DNA from: Haemonchus contortus
Lineage: Eukaryota; Nematoda; Chromadorea; Rhabditida; Trichostrongylidae
DNA length: 64,000 nucleotides
Assembly: GCA_000469685.2 (NCBI GenBank)
Contig: LS997565.1
Coordinates: 12,458,505-12,522,504, forward strand
Reading direction: 5' to 3'
The translations under genes were made by a program, and so were the position numbers. Below the pieces are notes generated by a model. That model had not been told where the DNA came from. It made no database searches and was given only the letters and a program-made list of their open reading frames with translations. The stretch's first letter is position 1; each line of letters begins with the position of its first letter. Shown piece after piece: positions 11,075 to 22,438 of the stretch.

Positions 11075-11860
11075 TCAGCTTTGGATTTTTGGCCGGATAT
11101 GTAACGCTTTCAGCATCTTCCTGACGCCGATCTCATTCTCGTAGGCTACTATTTTACATTCGATGTCGAAATCATTGCCTTGAGGTACTTCTAGTCGATG
11201 CTTCCAAAGTGGCATGAAGAGGCTTTCACGCCTTTTACCGAATCTCCGTCTCTTCCAAGCGGTTAAATGACGCAATGATAAAGCGCGGTCGTAAAGTGTA
11301 TTTCGGATTAGAAGACGTTTGGTATTGCCTCCTGGAAGGTTTATCAAAACAACAGCATTAGCCAAATCCGCTCTTGCATGCATTGTCATATTTCTAAGCT
11401 AATTTTGTCTGGTATAAAAAGAAGCCAGAGAAACAATTTCATCTCACGATTTCTTGGAAAATGCTTTTGTAAGCTTGATCTTCTGTGTTGGGTCCCACAA
11501 CCATTCCACATTGCAATCTCAGATGCTAGTTAAAGTGACTCCTCCCGTTTCACTGCTGTTTTTCCGATATCACTTCACATTACATCTTCCACTTAAAGGG
11601 TTTATCTGCGTGTTCAAATGTGGAAGTCAGCCTTCATGCAAAACTTCCCTCGTGAACTTGTGGGCAGCAGTCATCGGTATATCGACAGTGCATAACGGGT
11701 ATACGTGGTATTACTAGCCTTTCTATTCTGCTCGTGAAACAGAGCAGGAACCGGCGTGGAGTTGGGCAGAGTCGGTAGTCGGTGCGCTGGTATGCTAATC
11801 TCCTACGTAAAACCGACTTTACATTTATTAAAAAAATCCGCTCAAAGAACGAAATCACCT
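11075..11860 (-). mobile_element. Penelope-like element fragment (RT plus internally deleted endonuclease)
   Basis: 11858-11634 encodes an RT palm piece ending in HCRYTDDC; 11620-11500 continues in other frames with LNTQ. 11389-11075 encodes the endonuclease: NLPGGNTKRLLIRNTLYDRA jumps directly to KRRESLFMPLWKHRLEV, GNDFDIECKIVAYENE and VRKMLKALHIRPK. The cysteine linker and the YIGETGR core are missing, so an in-frame deletion removed the catalytic part. The aligned site in block B lacks the whole insert. A non-functional relic. Confidence 0.7.
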
Positions 11861-14233
11861 AAATGCTGGCTGGTGAGGAGGCCATTACTGGACAAGCCAT
11901 CTTGGCGAGGAATTGCTTGACAGTGTGACCCGTTTCTTTTAGAGTGGAATGACAAGGACGTAATCAAATAAACAAGAAGGACCATAGCACTCCCAAGGAA
12001 GGTCTTTCAGGGCGTGAAACCCTTTTCGAAAATGGTTTTTTTGCATGGTATAGGGACATGAGCACTGAGTACAAAACTATGGTCCATTTCCGCTAAATGG
12101 CCTTCTGAATACCAAAAAAGAAGTGAAAATGATTTTGTCAGAAATTGCCGTTTTAACCCACTTAGCATCGTTCTTTTTATTCATGGCGTCGACTGTCCGC
12201 ATAGTAGAAGGGCCTGTGGGGTGACGTTGAAAATAACTTGAACGGTAGCCAAAAAAGGGGCAACATGTTGAAGCATGTTGAGGAGCGCGGGAAGGTTTCA
12301 TATGTGCTCTCCACGGTCTAGCTGCTAGCAGCGACGGAGGGCACGGTGGATAGCAATGTGGACTTTGAGTTGGGACGGCTAGGCTGGACGGAATGGTTCG
12401 GATCCCTGGGGCTTTGCCGTTTTTGCATTTTATGCTGCCACATCCAGATTGGCTCCATATTGCACCTGGGCCAAAGCAAGTGCCTGGCTGGTCATAGTCG
12501 TAACCAGGAAGCCAGGCACATAACCTCTACAAGTCGTTAGAATTTGAAGTGTGGAGCACTATCAATAAAGAAGCTTCCGGGCTTCACACTCCCAGGAGCT
12601 CCTCTTTCCCCCCCCCCCCCCCCCCCTCAAATTCCTCATAAGTGTTTTCATCAGTTCGGCTGTTTTTGCATCCTCCACATCGAGAGTTCATTCAGTTGGT
12701 AAAATGTTGGGATGATATCATTTGGTAGTCGAAAAACTCAGTGCACAGTCCATACAATCCTTTAAAAGATTTGGGCATTAATGAGTTGATGTTGTTTTTT
12801 CGATCGAATTCCTTCAGAACTGATGAAAGGCGCATCTAGTTTCGATGATTCCACCGTCTTTCACCCTACCTGATCTCGCGCCGTTGAAGGGTTTTTTGTC
12901 CACTGTTCTGGTTGGTCATCTCCATTTCCTTCTCTCCTCACAATTAGTATCTTCTGCAGTCACCTCGACTTCAGAAAAGTCCTTCTTGATCGTGACCTGC
13001 CAACCCTTCAAATCAGCATACGGAGTTAGAGGATCGTATGTTGGGAACGGGTAGTGCCCAGACCCTTCATCTGGTCATTAATCTAGTAGTCCGGCGCTAG
13101 AATGATTTTCTTCAGGGGTGACAGCTTTTATATCAAGCCTAATGCTCATGATGCTTCAGCAGAACGACGAGTTGAAAGAGAATCTGATTCGTTTTTCCAC
13201 AAAAGTTCGCGGTTGACGCCCAGAGAAAGGTCGGAGTCGGGAGCTACAATGAATTTGGGAATCCTGTTATCTTTGTATCGACGAACGAGGTCGAGGACAG
13301 CTTCCATCGAACAGGAACCATATTGTAGGGTTTTGACCCCCATTACAACACTTATATAGTGTGAAATGAGGAGATCCCTTTATGTGAAGCCTGGAGGCTC
13401 CTCCACTCGTACTATGGTAATTCCAGATGCACCACTCCCTCCTTTCCTGTGACAATAGCTTCTAGTCCTTGACGTAGCAAGATCAGATATCTTCGCTCAC
13501 ATTTTGAGAAAGCCAACACTACAAATATCACTCACATATTTGCCAAACTGGTGGGCCTGCTGGGGAGGGAGCTGTTTTCACAACGGCTATCCAAAAATGT
13601 ACGTGGGGTACATTTAATAGTTGACGGCCTGGATCAACCGTACATTCAGGAAGTTTCGGCGGCGGAGTGTGTTGAACGTGACCTTCTCTTCAACTGACCC
13701 ACAATCAAAAGCACCCAAACTTGGATAGCTCTTTCAAATACCGTTTCTATGCAACTCCTATCGTCACATTATCGTCCAATTTCTGCACCACCATTTCAAC
13801 AACTGAGGTGTGGTGCCTATAGAGAAAATTCCTCTTTTACGGCTGATTTGTTGATTACATACTTGTTTGATTTACTTACAGAGCATAGGCTCTGAAAGCT
13901 CATTGCTAGTCTTTCTATGGACCAAACACGCTTTTGCCCTCCACCACTGCCGCGTTTTTGGGGCTTCTGGATGTGTGGCTTTTTTAGAAGATTGTAGTGC
14001 AGTTGTCGTTGTACTACATTAAACCCCCCTATCCTTCGTTTTCATGTTTCTTTTTTCAGGATTTCTTAGTGATCGTCTCATTCGATCCTTCGACCCATTT
14101 TCTCTCAATTGATAGCTTATTGGTCTATTCGAAGATTATCATGAAGTTCATCAGCTAAGCGCTTTCTTATTCAATAGGCCTCACAGAGTCTAATACTGAC
14201 GAATGAAGATCAGCGCCGATGGGACTATATATA
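11861..14233. other. Duplicated-block spacer without a supported gene
   Basis: 11.86-12.0 kb aligns with the sequence flanking the Tc1 insertion in block B (17.30-17.38 plus 18.72-18.76 kb) and preserves the empty site. 13.7-13.9 kb aligns with 19.5-19.75 kb. Minus-strand frames at 13343-13146 and 12301-12077 look mildly coding-like but have stops between them and no domain I know. Confidence 0.4.
12608..12626. repeat. Poly(C) tract, 19 bases
   Basis: An uninterrupted run of 19 C; also a probable place for sequencing-length error. Confidence 0.95.
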
Positions 14234-14252
14234 GGTAATTACCCGAGCTTGA
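14234..14252 (+). other. Spliced-leader-1-like sequence
   Basis: GG followed by TAATTACCCGAGCTTGA matches the conserved nematode SL1 exon (GGTTTAATTACCCAAGTTTGAG) except for a two-base gap and two transitions. The downstream bases do not resemble the rest of an SL RNA, so this is at best a remnant or a retroposed leader. Confidence 0.3.
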
Positions 14253-14671
14253 AAACAAAAATTCTCGCTAACTAAAGGGTATATGGTCGGCCCTTCTTTA
14301 CCAGATACGTAAGCTTTTCTCTATCGGATACGCAAGCTTCCACGGTATGAGAAGCCACGTTTTTGGAAATTTGAAATCTTCAAGGCAAAGTACATGAGTT
14401 GCAAGAAGGGCCTGGACCGTTTCCGTTGAGGACCTCTATTAAACTGTATTGCTACACAGTTTTCCTAGTCCCTTTATTAATAATCAAGTAATTTTTCCTT
14501 CACAGCATCTCCCGGGTCACAAGCCTCTGCTTCAACAGTCTGTTTTTTTATGATTGCTTATTTCCCGTACTGAAAAATGTCTAAGGAAGCTTTTTAATCA
14601 GCCTTCACATGCTTAGTTAAAATATAATGTTATTACTGAGTAAAAATGTTTCTAGAACTTTAGTCCGATCA
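14253..14671. other. Junction of duplicated blocks A and B
   Basis: 14.35-14.42 kb (TTGAAATCTTCAAGGCAAAG) recurs at 19.95-20.0 kb, placing the block boundary just 3' of each gene. No gene is seen. Confidence 0.45.
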
Positions 14672-14677
14672 TTTACT
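14672..14677 (-). terminator. Candidate poly(A) signal of gene B (AGTAAA)
   Basis: Aligned with the AATAAA of genes C and D; 81 bp beyond the stop codon. Confidence 0.4.
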
Positions 14678-14757
14678 TCATTGTACGATCTGATCGAGGA
14701 ATGTCCTGGTAATGCGAATAAAATAATATACATCAGCAAGGAGATCCCTGTAGTAGG

Positions 14758-16208
14758 TCAATGCTGAAGCCCCGGTATATTCGGCAGCCCTGGTATATTC
14801 GGCAATCCTGGTATATTCGGCTTGTTATTGTCGCCCTTCGGAATTGGTAGATTTGGCAATCCTGGTATGTTCGGCAGCCCTGGTATATTTGGCAGTCCTG
14901 GTATATTCGGAAGTCCTGGTATATTCGGCTTGTTATTATCGCCATTCGGAGCCGGCTGGTTTGGGTTCGGAACCGGCTGGTTTGGGTTTGGAGCCGGCTG
15001 GTTTGGGTTTGGCATGGGTACATTCGGCATAGGTAAATTCGGCACCATAGGTACATTTGGCACCATGGGTATATTGGGCACCATAGGCACTTGGGGCACC
15101 ATAGGTACAGGCACCATTGGATTCCAAGGGAATCCGACTCCTGGCCAAGGTGCTACAGGCATAGGTGCCATTGGAACAGGTGCTACAGGTGCAGCAGGTA
15201 CCCAGGGTACATAGGTACACACCGGCATACATGTGAAACATGCAGCAGGGAAACATTTTGCCTTTCTCGGACCCTTAGGTCTTTCAGTTTGCAGCGGTTC
15301 TTCAGGAGTCGGCGTGGTAGTTTCGTTTTCGGACTGTGAAGGCCCTTCCCTTTGCAGCGATGTATCAGACGGTATCGTTGTAGTTTCTTCGTCCAAAGTT
15401 TGTTCAAGTGGAGAAGTGGTAAACACGTTCCCAATTAGAAAAGGCTCTTCACTTTCTGACGATATTTTAGCTGACGACTTGGCAACCTCCTCTTCTGCTT
15501 GGAAAGGACGAACGCTTGCCTCGCTGGCTGGTCCATCATGAATCTGAAGTACATTAAGTCACTTCTTACCTCTTCTCGCTAATTATGGGACATTTTTCCG
15601 TCAAATTTCACTGTCTACATATATTGACGACGAAATGTGCAATAACTGGCTTATCTCAGAATGGTTTTTAGAGATATCAAATTTATGAGTTTTTCTGGGC
15701 GGAGGCCTGATTTTCGTGGTAAAAAGTGACTAGGATGCTCAGAAGTCTAGTGCTCTCATTCGAGTGACAAGTGATTCACTCGAATGAGAGCACCAGGCTC
15801 TAAATTGATAATCCAAATGGTTACATAGAGAGAGAAACTCAGTCTCTTGAAGGGCGGGTTCAATTGCTGCAAGGCATCATTGAGGGAACACTACTTTCAA
15901 GAAGTGATCCTCAAAAGTGTGGAGGTGATTTTCTCCCGATTGCACACGAAGCCGAGTGGTAGAGAAGAAAAGGATTAACTTCTACACTACAAATGGCAAA
16001 AAGATCGAAGAAAGATACTGAAAGAGGATCGCTACTCAAAATTATTGCTCTTTCACCAGTCTATGGAAGAGCAGGATCTGATCCGAGATCGGCTGCGATG
16101 CTTTTCAGAACTCATGTAGACGAATAACAACAGACTCACCTCTTCGAATAATGGAAAGGATAGCGCAGGTCCCAGGAACAGAGCGGTTAAGACGATGCCG
16201 AGCTGCAT
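14758..16208 (-). CDS. Secreted proline-rich protein with CX4CX2CX3C motif, paralogue B
   Basis: Exon 1 is 16208-16140 (23 codons; signal peptide MQLGIVLTALFLGPALSF; ATG right after ATTTCAG; donor GTGAGT). Exon 2 is 15543-14758 after CTTCAG, phase 0; 284 residues in total. The order is an acidic Ser/Thr-rich segment (SESEEP, LDEETTTIPSDTS), GPRKAKCFPAACFTCMPVC with four cysteines, then PMVPNVPMVPN repeats, three NPNQPAP-type heptads, two NGDNNKPN blocks and LPNIPG repeats ending IPGLQH. The end differs from A and D although the TGA lies at the same aligned position (followed by a conserved ACAGGGATnTC). This suggests the old C-terminus was replaced by repeat growth or a frame change. Unknown function, presumably secreted. 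Intron 596 bp. Confidence 0.85.
15750..15793. repeat. Perfect 18-bp hairpin in the gene B intron
   Basis: GTGCTCTCATTCGAGTGA and its reverse complement are separated by 8 nt. The paralogous C intron has only one arm (near 21990), so the hairpin arose after duplication. Confidence 0.8.
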
Positions 16209-16395
16209 CTGAAATGAAACTGCTACCAGTAGACTTCAGAACAAGCCATATGGTATGTATCCTTTCAACAAGAACACAAAGTAGAATGATAACGATGGGC
16301 TACGGTCAAGAGCACTTGCAAACACCGGAACAATGAATGCGGAGGATACTGCTACTGCTGTGTCCCTACATATATGTACATATCTCCCATAGCCG

Positions 16396-16580
16396 TTCGT
16401 TCAGCCGATTCATTACTTTAGAGCCTACTGTTCAAAGAGCAAAGTACGAATATGTTCATTAATATTTAATCAGCATCAGTGGCTTACGATGTAAAACAAT
16501 CGTCGAAATCTGCGAGTCTCAGCAAACGAGCATCGTTTTCGCCTGGTCACGTTCATACTTCTTTCATCTATCTGCATAGG
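16396..16580 (-). promoter_or_regulatory. Conserved upstream block of paralogue B
   Basis: Begins 188 bp upstream of the gene B ATG and aligns along its length with the equivalent blocks of A and C, and in part with D. Confidence 0.5.
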
Positions 16581-17380
16581 CTGTGCTCGGCCACTGCTTC
16601 CTCCTGCAAAAACAGTCCAAGATGAAAAAAGGTTTCCTCTAGCTTTGTTGCCAAGATCCGAGCTGATCGGCAATAGGCAGTGATAGGCTCTCCTGCCTTC
16701 CGTACTTGCTCGGCGACTATTTGGCTACAATCGCTGTAATCAAAAGTTATTACGATGAGGAAGAGAACTCTCTTAAATCAGACGATCATGGAGAGTGCAC
16801 TCTTGCAAAAAGTCAGCCACCTTTTTCTGTCTTCCATGGAATGTTTAACCAGTAGATTACAATCTACCATTTCAGCATGACATACAGTAATCTTCTGTTG
16901 ACTACTTATTGTAAGCATGCCCTCCACAATTTACATTTCTCTGGCGTCTCAGAATCCCTTCTATGGGAAGCAGATCATCCTTTTTCGAAATTTTGACACT
17001 AAATTCACTATTCGATAATTACTTCTTCTCCAGATTTGTCAGCTGATTCTGGTCAATTCACCAATCAAAATCAACTTACCCACCCTAGAATGAACCTTTT
17101 CAGAAATGATTTATTCTTCTCACACTCGAACTGTGATGATGTCGTATTTGAAAGTTTTCTTTGGATACTGTAATTTGGAACTAATCCCCATTTGGGCAAG
17201 TATAATAGCGAAACCCAACAATATGAATGGACTACCGTTTCAAATGACCATTGGATGTATCAGTAAAATCCACTTGGAACCACAAAATCACTCTTCTTAT
17301 GCCGGCAGGTGAGGAACCCATTACCGAACAAGCTTGCTCAACCAGGAAATGCTTGACGGGTGATTCTGTCTTTGGAAATA
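16581..17380. other. Duplicated-block flank of gene B
   Basis: Aligns with 10.08-10.68 kb and 11.86-11.95 kb of block A and, in part, 23.29-23.76 kb of block C. No gene is seen. Confidence 0.45.
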
Positions 17381-18715
17381 CAGTGCGTTTCGAAAGTATG
17401 TGCACACCTAGCAAAAAACAAAAATAAAACCGAGATCAGAAATAAATATGGTCCCCTGAATTTTTGTGAAGGTTATCGACTACGAGGAATCATTTGAGAA
17501 TGGTTTCGTTACGGTAGGTTCTATAGTTACCGTTGAAATGAAAAATTTCGAGTGTGCACATACTTTTGGAATGACAACTGGGCCGCTCTTTTTCATGCAT
17601 TGCTGGATTCATCCAAGACCCTGGCAGCTGTCGCTCGCAACCTATTCCTGACCGTCCACGTATTTTGACTGCTCAGGACAACAAGAAATAGCTGTTTTGT
17701 GGCGAATACTTCTTTGGCTGTGAGTCAGATCCGAGCTCAGCTGGTTTATCATTTTCGCGTACGACCGTTGGTGCTCTATCCGCTCTGATGAGTATATCAC
17801 ACGAGAGACGATGAAGAAGGCTCCTCGACTCAATACTCGCCACATGCTGACAAGGCTGGAATTTGCTCGCCCCAGACCATCAAAGAGCCTCCTCCAAAAT
17901 TCCTTCTTCAAAAACACGAGTGGCTCTCGGCGAAAGTCCCTTCAGTTATAACGAAATCCATCCGTCACGTCAAGATTGAATTTCTCTTCATAAGAAAAGA
18001 TCACCTAAGAACAAAATGGGTACAACACATTGTTTGTTCTAAAAATGGGAAAATCCTGGAAATTCTCGAACAACCGTACCTCGTTCCATGATGTTGCCAT
18101 GTTCCTACGAGCAAACTCCAGCTTGTGGCGAGTATTGAGTCGAGTGGCCTTTTTCATCGTCTCTGGTGTGATATACTCATCAGGACAGATAGAGCGCCAA
18201 ACGGTCGTACGAGAGACTGATAAACCCATCTGAGCTCGGATCTGACTCACAGGCGAAGAACTATTCGCCACAAAACAGGCTATTCTCCTGCTGTCCTGAG
18301 CAGTCAAAATACGTGGACGGCCAGTAATAGGTTGTGAAGTTGCCAGTTGCCATCCCGAAAGTATGTGCACACTCGAAATTTTTCATTTCAAAGGTAAATG
18401 AAGAACCTACCGTAGCGAAGCCGTTCTCAAATGATTCTTTGTAGTCGATAATCTTTACAGGAATTTAAGAGGCTCTATTGATTTCTGATCTCGGCTATAT
18501 TTTTGTTTTTTGCTAAGGGTGCATATACTTTTGAGACAAAGGAAAATTTTTTCTTCAATAAAAAATTGTGTTAGCAGCTACGATGTTTTCTCAGAGCAAG
18601 TGTTCGTAGGTTATCAAACACATGGAATTGAATTGTGAAGGTCACAGGTCACAGAAAGCAACGGTATCCCAAAAAAACGTAATGTCGGGTGTGCACATAC
18701 TTTTGAAACGCGCTG
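17381..18715. mobile_element. Tc1-like fold-back element with two opposed transposase N-termini
   Basis: It starts CAGTGCGTTTCGAAAGTATG and ends with the matching inverted terminus CATACTTTTGAAACGCGCTG, flanked by TA on both sides (17379-80 and 18716-17), the Tc1/mariner target duplication. The right half (-), 18370-18005, encodes the HTH part of a Tc1 transposase: GRPRILTAQD, SQIRAQMGLSVSRTTVWRSI, ETMKKATRLNTRHKLEFARR. The left half (+), 17600-17945, has the same region with stops and frame changes. Both read towards the centre, and neither reaches the DDE catalytic domain, so the element is non-autonomous. The right arm has ~160 extra bp before its terminus. Block A retains the empty site near 11955. 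Confidence 0.8.
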
Positions 18716-20239
18716 TATTATCCAATAAACGAGAATGACCATAGCTCTCAGCCAATCTTCCGAGCAGGATGTGCTTAAACATCGTTCGTCTAAGTCCTTA
18801 TTTCAACCTTTTATCTGTCTATGTGGTCCTACCATGAACACGTACCCATCCATAATCTTGAAGTGCCACTGACACCAGCACATTCAGAATGTGTAGTCAG
18901 GTTTAGTTCAAAATGTGATTTATCACTGCGGACTAACCCTTCTACAACAGATCCGCTCTTTCTGCCAGTCGTCCATAGTTCCTTCCACCTACTGAATTTT
19001 CTAACTTAGATTGTTTGTTTTGGTTTGGAGGTCTTTGCTCAGTGGCCCACCACATCTTCTTTTTAACTTCTTGTCTGATGGCCTTTCTTTAGCATCGAAC
19101 TGCACAGCCTTTCTTATCGATTAATTCGGTGGCCTTCTTAGTATGTGCCCATAACTTTACACACATTGCTCTCTCATATTCAACTGGGTAGGAGCCGTCG
19201 GATGACTGCCCTGGCGTACTCGTTTTTAACATTGTCAGCTCCCTACCTACTGTCACTCAGCATCCGAAAAATCGTTTTCAACACGAAATGGAGAGATTTA
19301 TTTTGAGATAGCTTCTCTGGATGGGAGTAATGGGGGCGCTGTATTTGGCGGTGTTAGAAGAAACTCTTGAAAGTCGCAGAAAAATGAAGGTATCCCGCTA
19401 AGGACGTCGTTGGAAAAACTCTAACTTTGCAATATATTTGAGCCTTGGTTCTGCTTCTGCAACTGCTTTATGGCTAACCTTCTCTTTTGAAAAATTACAT
19501 GCGTCGTGCCCTCACCATTTACACGGGGCACGTTGCCCGTAGACGACTGCTGTAGTCAGCTTTACGAAAGGCACACAAATTTGAATAGCTCATCCAAATA
19601 CCCCTCTCATGCATTTATTCATCGTCACATTCTCTCCCAACCCTCTAGTTGACTACTTTTTGAAGCCTAATATTTATTCACCTCTTGGGTGACAGTCCTT
19701 TTGGAGCAGCGAAAAGGGCAGGTCTATCCCTCCTAGCGAAATCTGCCAAGCTCATTGCCAAGGAATTGTGAAAGGTCTAATTTATTAAGTCTCGGTCTCA
19801 AAGTAATCAAGCAAAGTTGGACGCTCTGTGGGACCGCTTTCAAGGGAGAAGCGTAGAACAAAATCCTCTTTCAACGATTGACTTTTTGATTGTAGATTGT
19901 TTGACTCACAGACATAAGATCTCACTGTGTGAGAAGCCACCTTCGTGGACGTTTGAAATCTTCAAGGCAAAGTACGTAAATTGCAAGAAGGGCTCGCTTG
20001 GGGAAGACTTTTGCAACTGGATCGTTCTACAGGTTTTCCCAGACCCTTTTCTAACCAAGTGATTTTTCCTCACAGCATCTAACGAGCGTACAAGCATCAG
20101 CTTTGAGTCTGTTTTCGATGATTGCTTATTTTTCGTATTGAAAGTATGTTCAATGAAACGTTTAAACCAGTCTGCCCACGCTTATTCATTTATAATAATT
20201 TTACTACGCAAAAGTTGACCCAGAACCTTAGCTCAATCA
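18716..20239. other. Duplicated-block spacer between genes B and C
   Basis: Resumes the alignment with block A just after the Tc1 insertion (CAATAAACnAGAA... ACCATAGC). 19.5-19.75 kb matches 13.7-13.9 kb, and 19.9-20.06 kb matches 14.35-14.5 kb. Short minus-strand coding-like words near 19.03-19.25 kb contain stops. No supported gene. Confidence 0.4.
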
Positions 20240-20245
20240 TTTATT
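20240..20245 (-). terminator. Poly(A) signal of gene C (AATAAA)
   Basis: TTTATT on the plus strand, 77 bp past the stop of gene C, aligned with the gene D signal. Confidence 0.5.
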
Positions 20246-20321
20246 TTGTATAATCATCTATGTAATATCCCAGTAATGTCAGTGAACTAATATACATTAG
20301 CAAGGAGATGTCTGCACTGGA

Positions 20322-22438
20322 TCAATGCTGAAGTCCTGGTATAGGCGGCAGATTTGGCTCTGACAATCCTGGTATCTTCGGCACAAGATCCCCAGGTTGG
20401 AGTGGTTTGTCATTGTCGCCATTCGGAACTGGCAGATTTGGCTGTTCTGGTATCTTCGGCACAAGATCCCCAGGTTGGAGTGGTTTGTTATTGTCGCCAT
20501 TCGGAATTGGCACCTCTGGCAGTTCTGGTATCTTCGGCACAAGATCCCCAGGTCGGAGTGGTTTATTATTGTCGCCATTCGGAATTGGCACCTTTGGCAG
20601 TTCTGGTATCTTCGGCACAAGGTCCCCAGGTCGGAGTGGTTTATTATTGTCGCCATTCGGAATTGGCACCTTTGGCAGTTCTGGTATCTTCGGCACAAGA
20701 TCCTCAGGTTGGAGTGGTTTGTTATTGTCGCCATTCGGAATTGGCACCTTTGGCAGTTCTGGTATCTTCGGCACAAGATCCCCAGGTTGGAGCGGTTTGT
20801 TATTGTCGCCATTGGGAGCCGGCTGGTTAGGGTTTGGAGCCGGCTGGTCAGGGTTTGGTGCCGGCTGGTTTGGGTTCGGAGCCGGCTGGTTAGGATTTGG
20901 TGCCGGTTGGTTTGGATTCGGAGCCGGTTGGTTTGGGTTCGGAGCCGGCTGGTTAGGGTTTGGAGCCGGCTGGTTAGGATTTGGTGCCGGTTGGTTTGGA
21001 TTCGGAGCCGGTTGGTTTGGGTTCGGAGCCGGCTGGTTAGGGTTTGGAGCCGGCTGGTTTGGATTCGGAGCCGGCTGGTTAGGGTTTGGTGCCGGCTGGT
21101 TTGGATTCGGAGCCGGTTGGTTTGGGTTCGGAGCCGGCTGATTGGGGTTTGGTGCCGGCTGGTTTGGATTCGGAGCCGGTTGGTTTGGGTTCGGAGCCGG
21201 CTGGTTAGGGTTCGGAGCCGGCTGGTTTGGATTTGGCATAGGCAGTCCGGGCATATTTGGCATAGGTACATTCGGCATAGGTACATTCGGCACCATAGGG
21301 ACATTTGGCACCATGGGAATATTCGGCACCATAGGTATAGGCGGCACCATAGGTACAGGCCACATCGGACTCCAGGGAAATCCGACTCCCGGCCATGGTG
21401 CCACAGGCATAGGTGCCATAGGTGCAGGTGCCATTGGTACAGGTGCGGCAGGTACCCATGGTACATAAACACACACCGGCATACATGTGAAACATGCAGC
21501 AGGGGAACATTTTGCCTTCCTTGGACCCTTAGGACCTTCAGTTTGCAACGGTTCTTCAATGAGCGACGTGGTATTTTCTTCTGCGGACTGTAAAGGCCCT
21601 TCACTTTGCGTGGATGTATCAGATAGTATCGTTGTAGTTTCCTCGTCCAACGTTCCTTCCAGTGAAAAAGTGTTGATCTCGTCCCCAGTTAGTGAAGGCT
21701 CTTCACTTTCTGGCGATATTATAGGTGACGACAAGGTAAACTCGTCTTCGGCTTGTGAAGGACGAACATTCGCTTCGCTGGTTGATCCATCATAAGCCTG
21801 AAATATCACTATTTTACTTTTCACTTTTTTTCGCTAATTATTGTACACTTTACCGTCGAGACTCACTGTCTAGTGTCAATAGAAGTGCAATAACTGGCTC
21901 ATTCCAAAATGTGTTCAAGAGATATCTAGTCTAAAATGAGTTCTTCCGAGTGAGGGTCTGATTCTTAGGGTGAAAAAGTGACGATCCACTCAAATGAGAG
22001 CATTAGACTCCGAATTCATTATGTGAATTGTTACATAGGGAGAGAGCCTCAAAGAGCAGGCTCTATTGCTGCATCTGAAAGTAGAAATAGGCGCAGGGTA
22101 GCGGACGTCATTGAGAAAATACTACCCCAAGGAATGCTTCTCAGATGTATGAAAGTGAGTTTCTCCCGAATTTACTGGAATCTGAAGTGCGAGATGAGAC
22201 TAGAATTTATTCTACACTGCGAATGGCAAAAGGATCAAAGAAAAATATTAAGAAAGGACCGCTACTCGAAATTATTGCTCTTTTACCAGTCTATGGAGAA
22301 GCAGGATCTGATCCGAGATCGGCTACGATACTTTTCAGAAGTCATGTAGACGGGTAACAACAGACTCACCTCTTCGAAAAACGGAAAGGGAAGAGCAGGT
22401 CCCAAAAACAGAGCGATCAAGACAATGCCAGTATGCAT
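20322..22438 (-). CDS. Secreted proline-rich repeat protein with CX4CX2CX3C motif, paralogue C (expanded)
   Basis: Exon 1 is 22438-22370 (23 codons; signal peptide MHTGIVLIALFLGPALPF; ATG right after ATTTCAG; donor GTGAGT). Exon 2 is 21797-20322 after ATTTCAG, phase 0; 514 residues in total. Domain order: acidic Ser/Thr-rich segment; GPRKAKCSPAACFTCMPVC; a PMVPNVPMVPN tract; about 20 copies of a PNPNQPA heptad; six copies of a 26-residue unit beginning NGDNNKPLQPGDLVPKIPE; end IPGLQH. It is the longest paralogue, purely through tandem repeats in multiples of three bases. Long open frames overlap it on both strands but are by-products of the repeats. Secreted, unstructured and probably extended; a coat, matrix or mucin-like role is possible but not shown by the sequence. 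Confidence 0.85.
20347..20814. repeat. Coding tandem repeat, 78 bp x 6
   Basis: Six units, exactly 468 bp, each with GTCGCCATT(C/G)GG and TCTTCGGCACAAG(A/G)TCC on the plus strand; they encode the 26-residue unit of gene C. Units 3 and 4 from the N-terminal side share KPLRPGD and unit 2 has a G-to-E change. Confidence 0.9.
20815..21234. repeat. Coding minisatellite, 21 bp x 20
   Basis: Twenty copies of a GGnGCCGGnTGGTTnGGnTT-type unit encode the PNPNQPA heptad of gene C. Synonymous variants recur in blocks, showing that multi-unit segments were duplicated. Gene B has three copies of the same heptad. Confidence 0.9.

Noticed and set aside
13146..13359. Overlapping plus and minus frames thought to be a gene in the block A spacer
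   Set aside because: Stops on both sides, no acceptor or donor in frame, and no matching sequence in blocks B or C.
20815..21234. CRISPR-like regular repeats
   Set aside because: The units are directly adjacent without unique spacers and encode a heptad in a eukaryotic gene.
20297..21604. Long open frames overlapping gene C: minus-strand 435 codons, plus-strand 398 and 244 codons
   Set aside because: They arise because the 21-bp and 78-bp repeats lack stops in several frames. Only the frame with a signal-peptide exon, matching splice phase and paralogues in A, B and D is supported.
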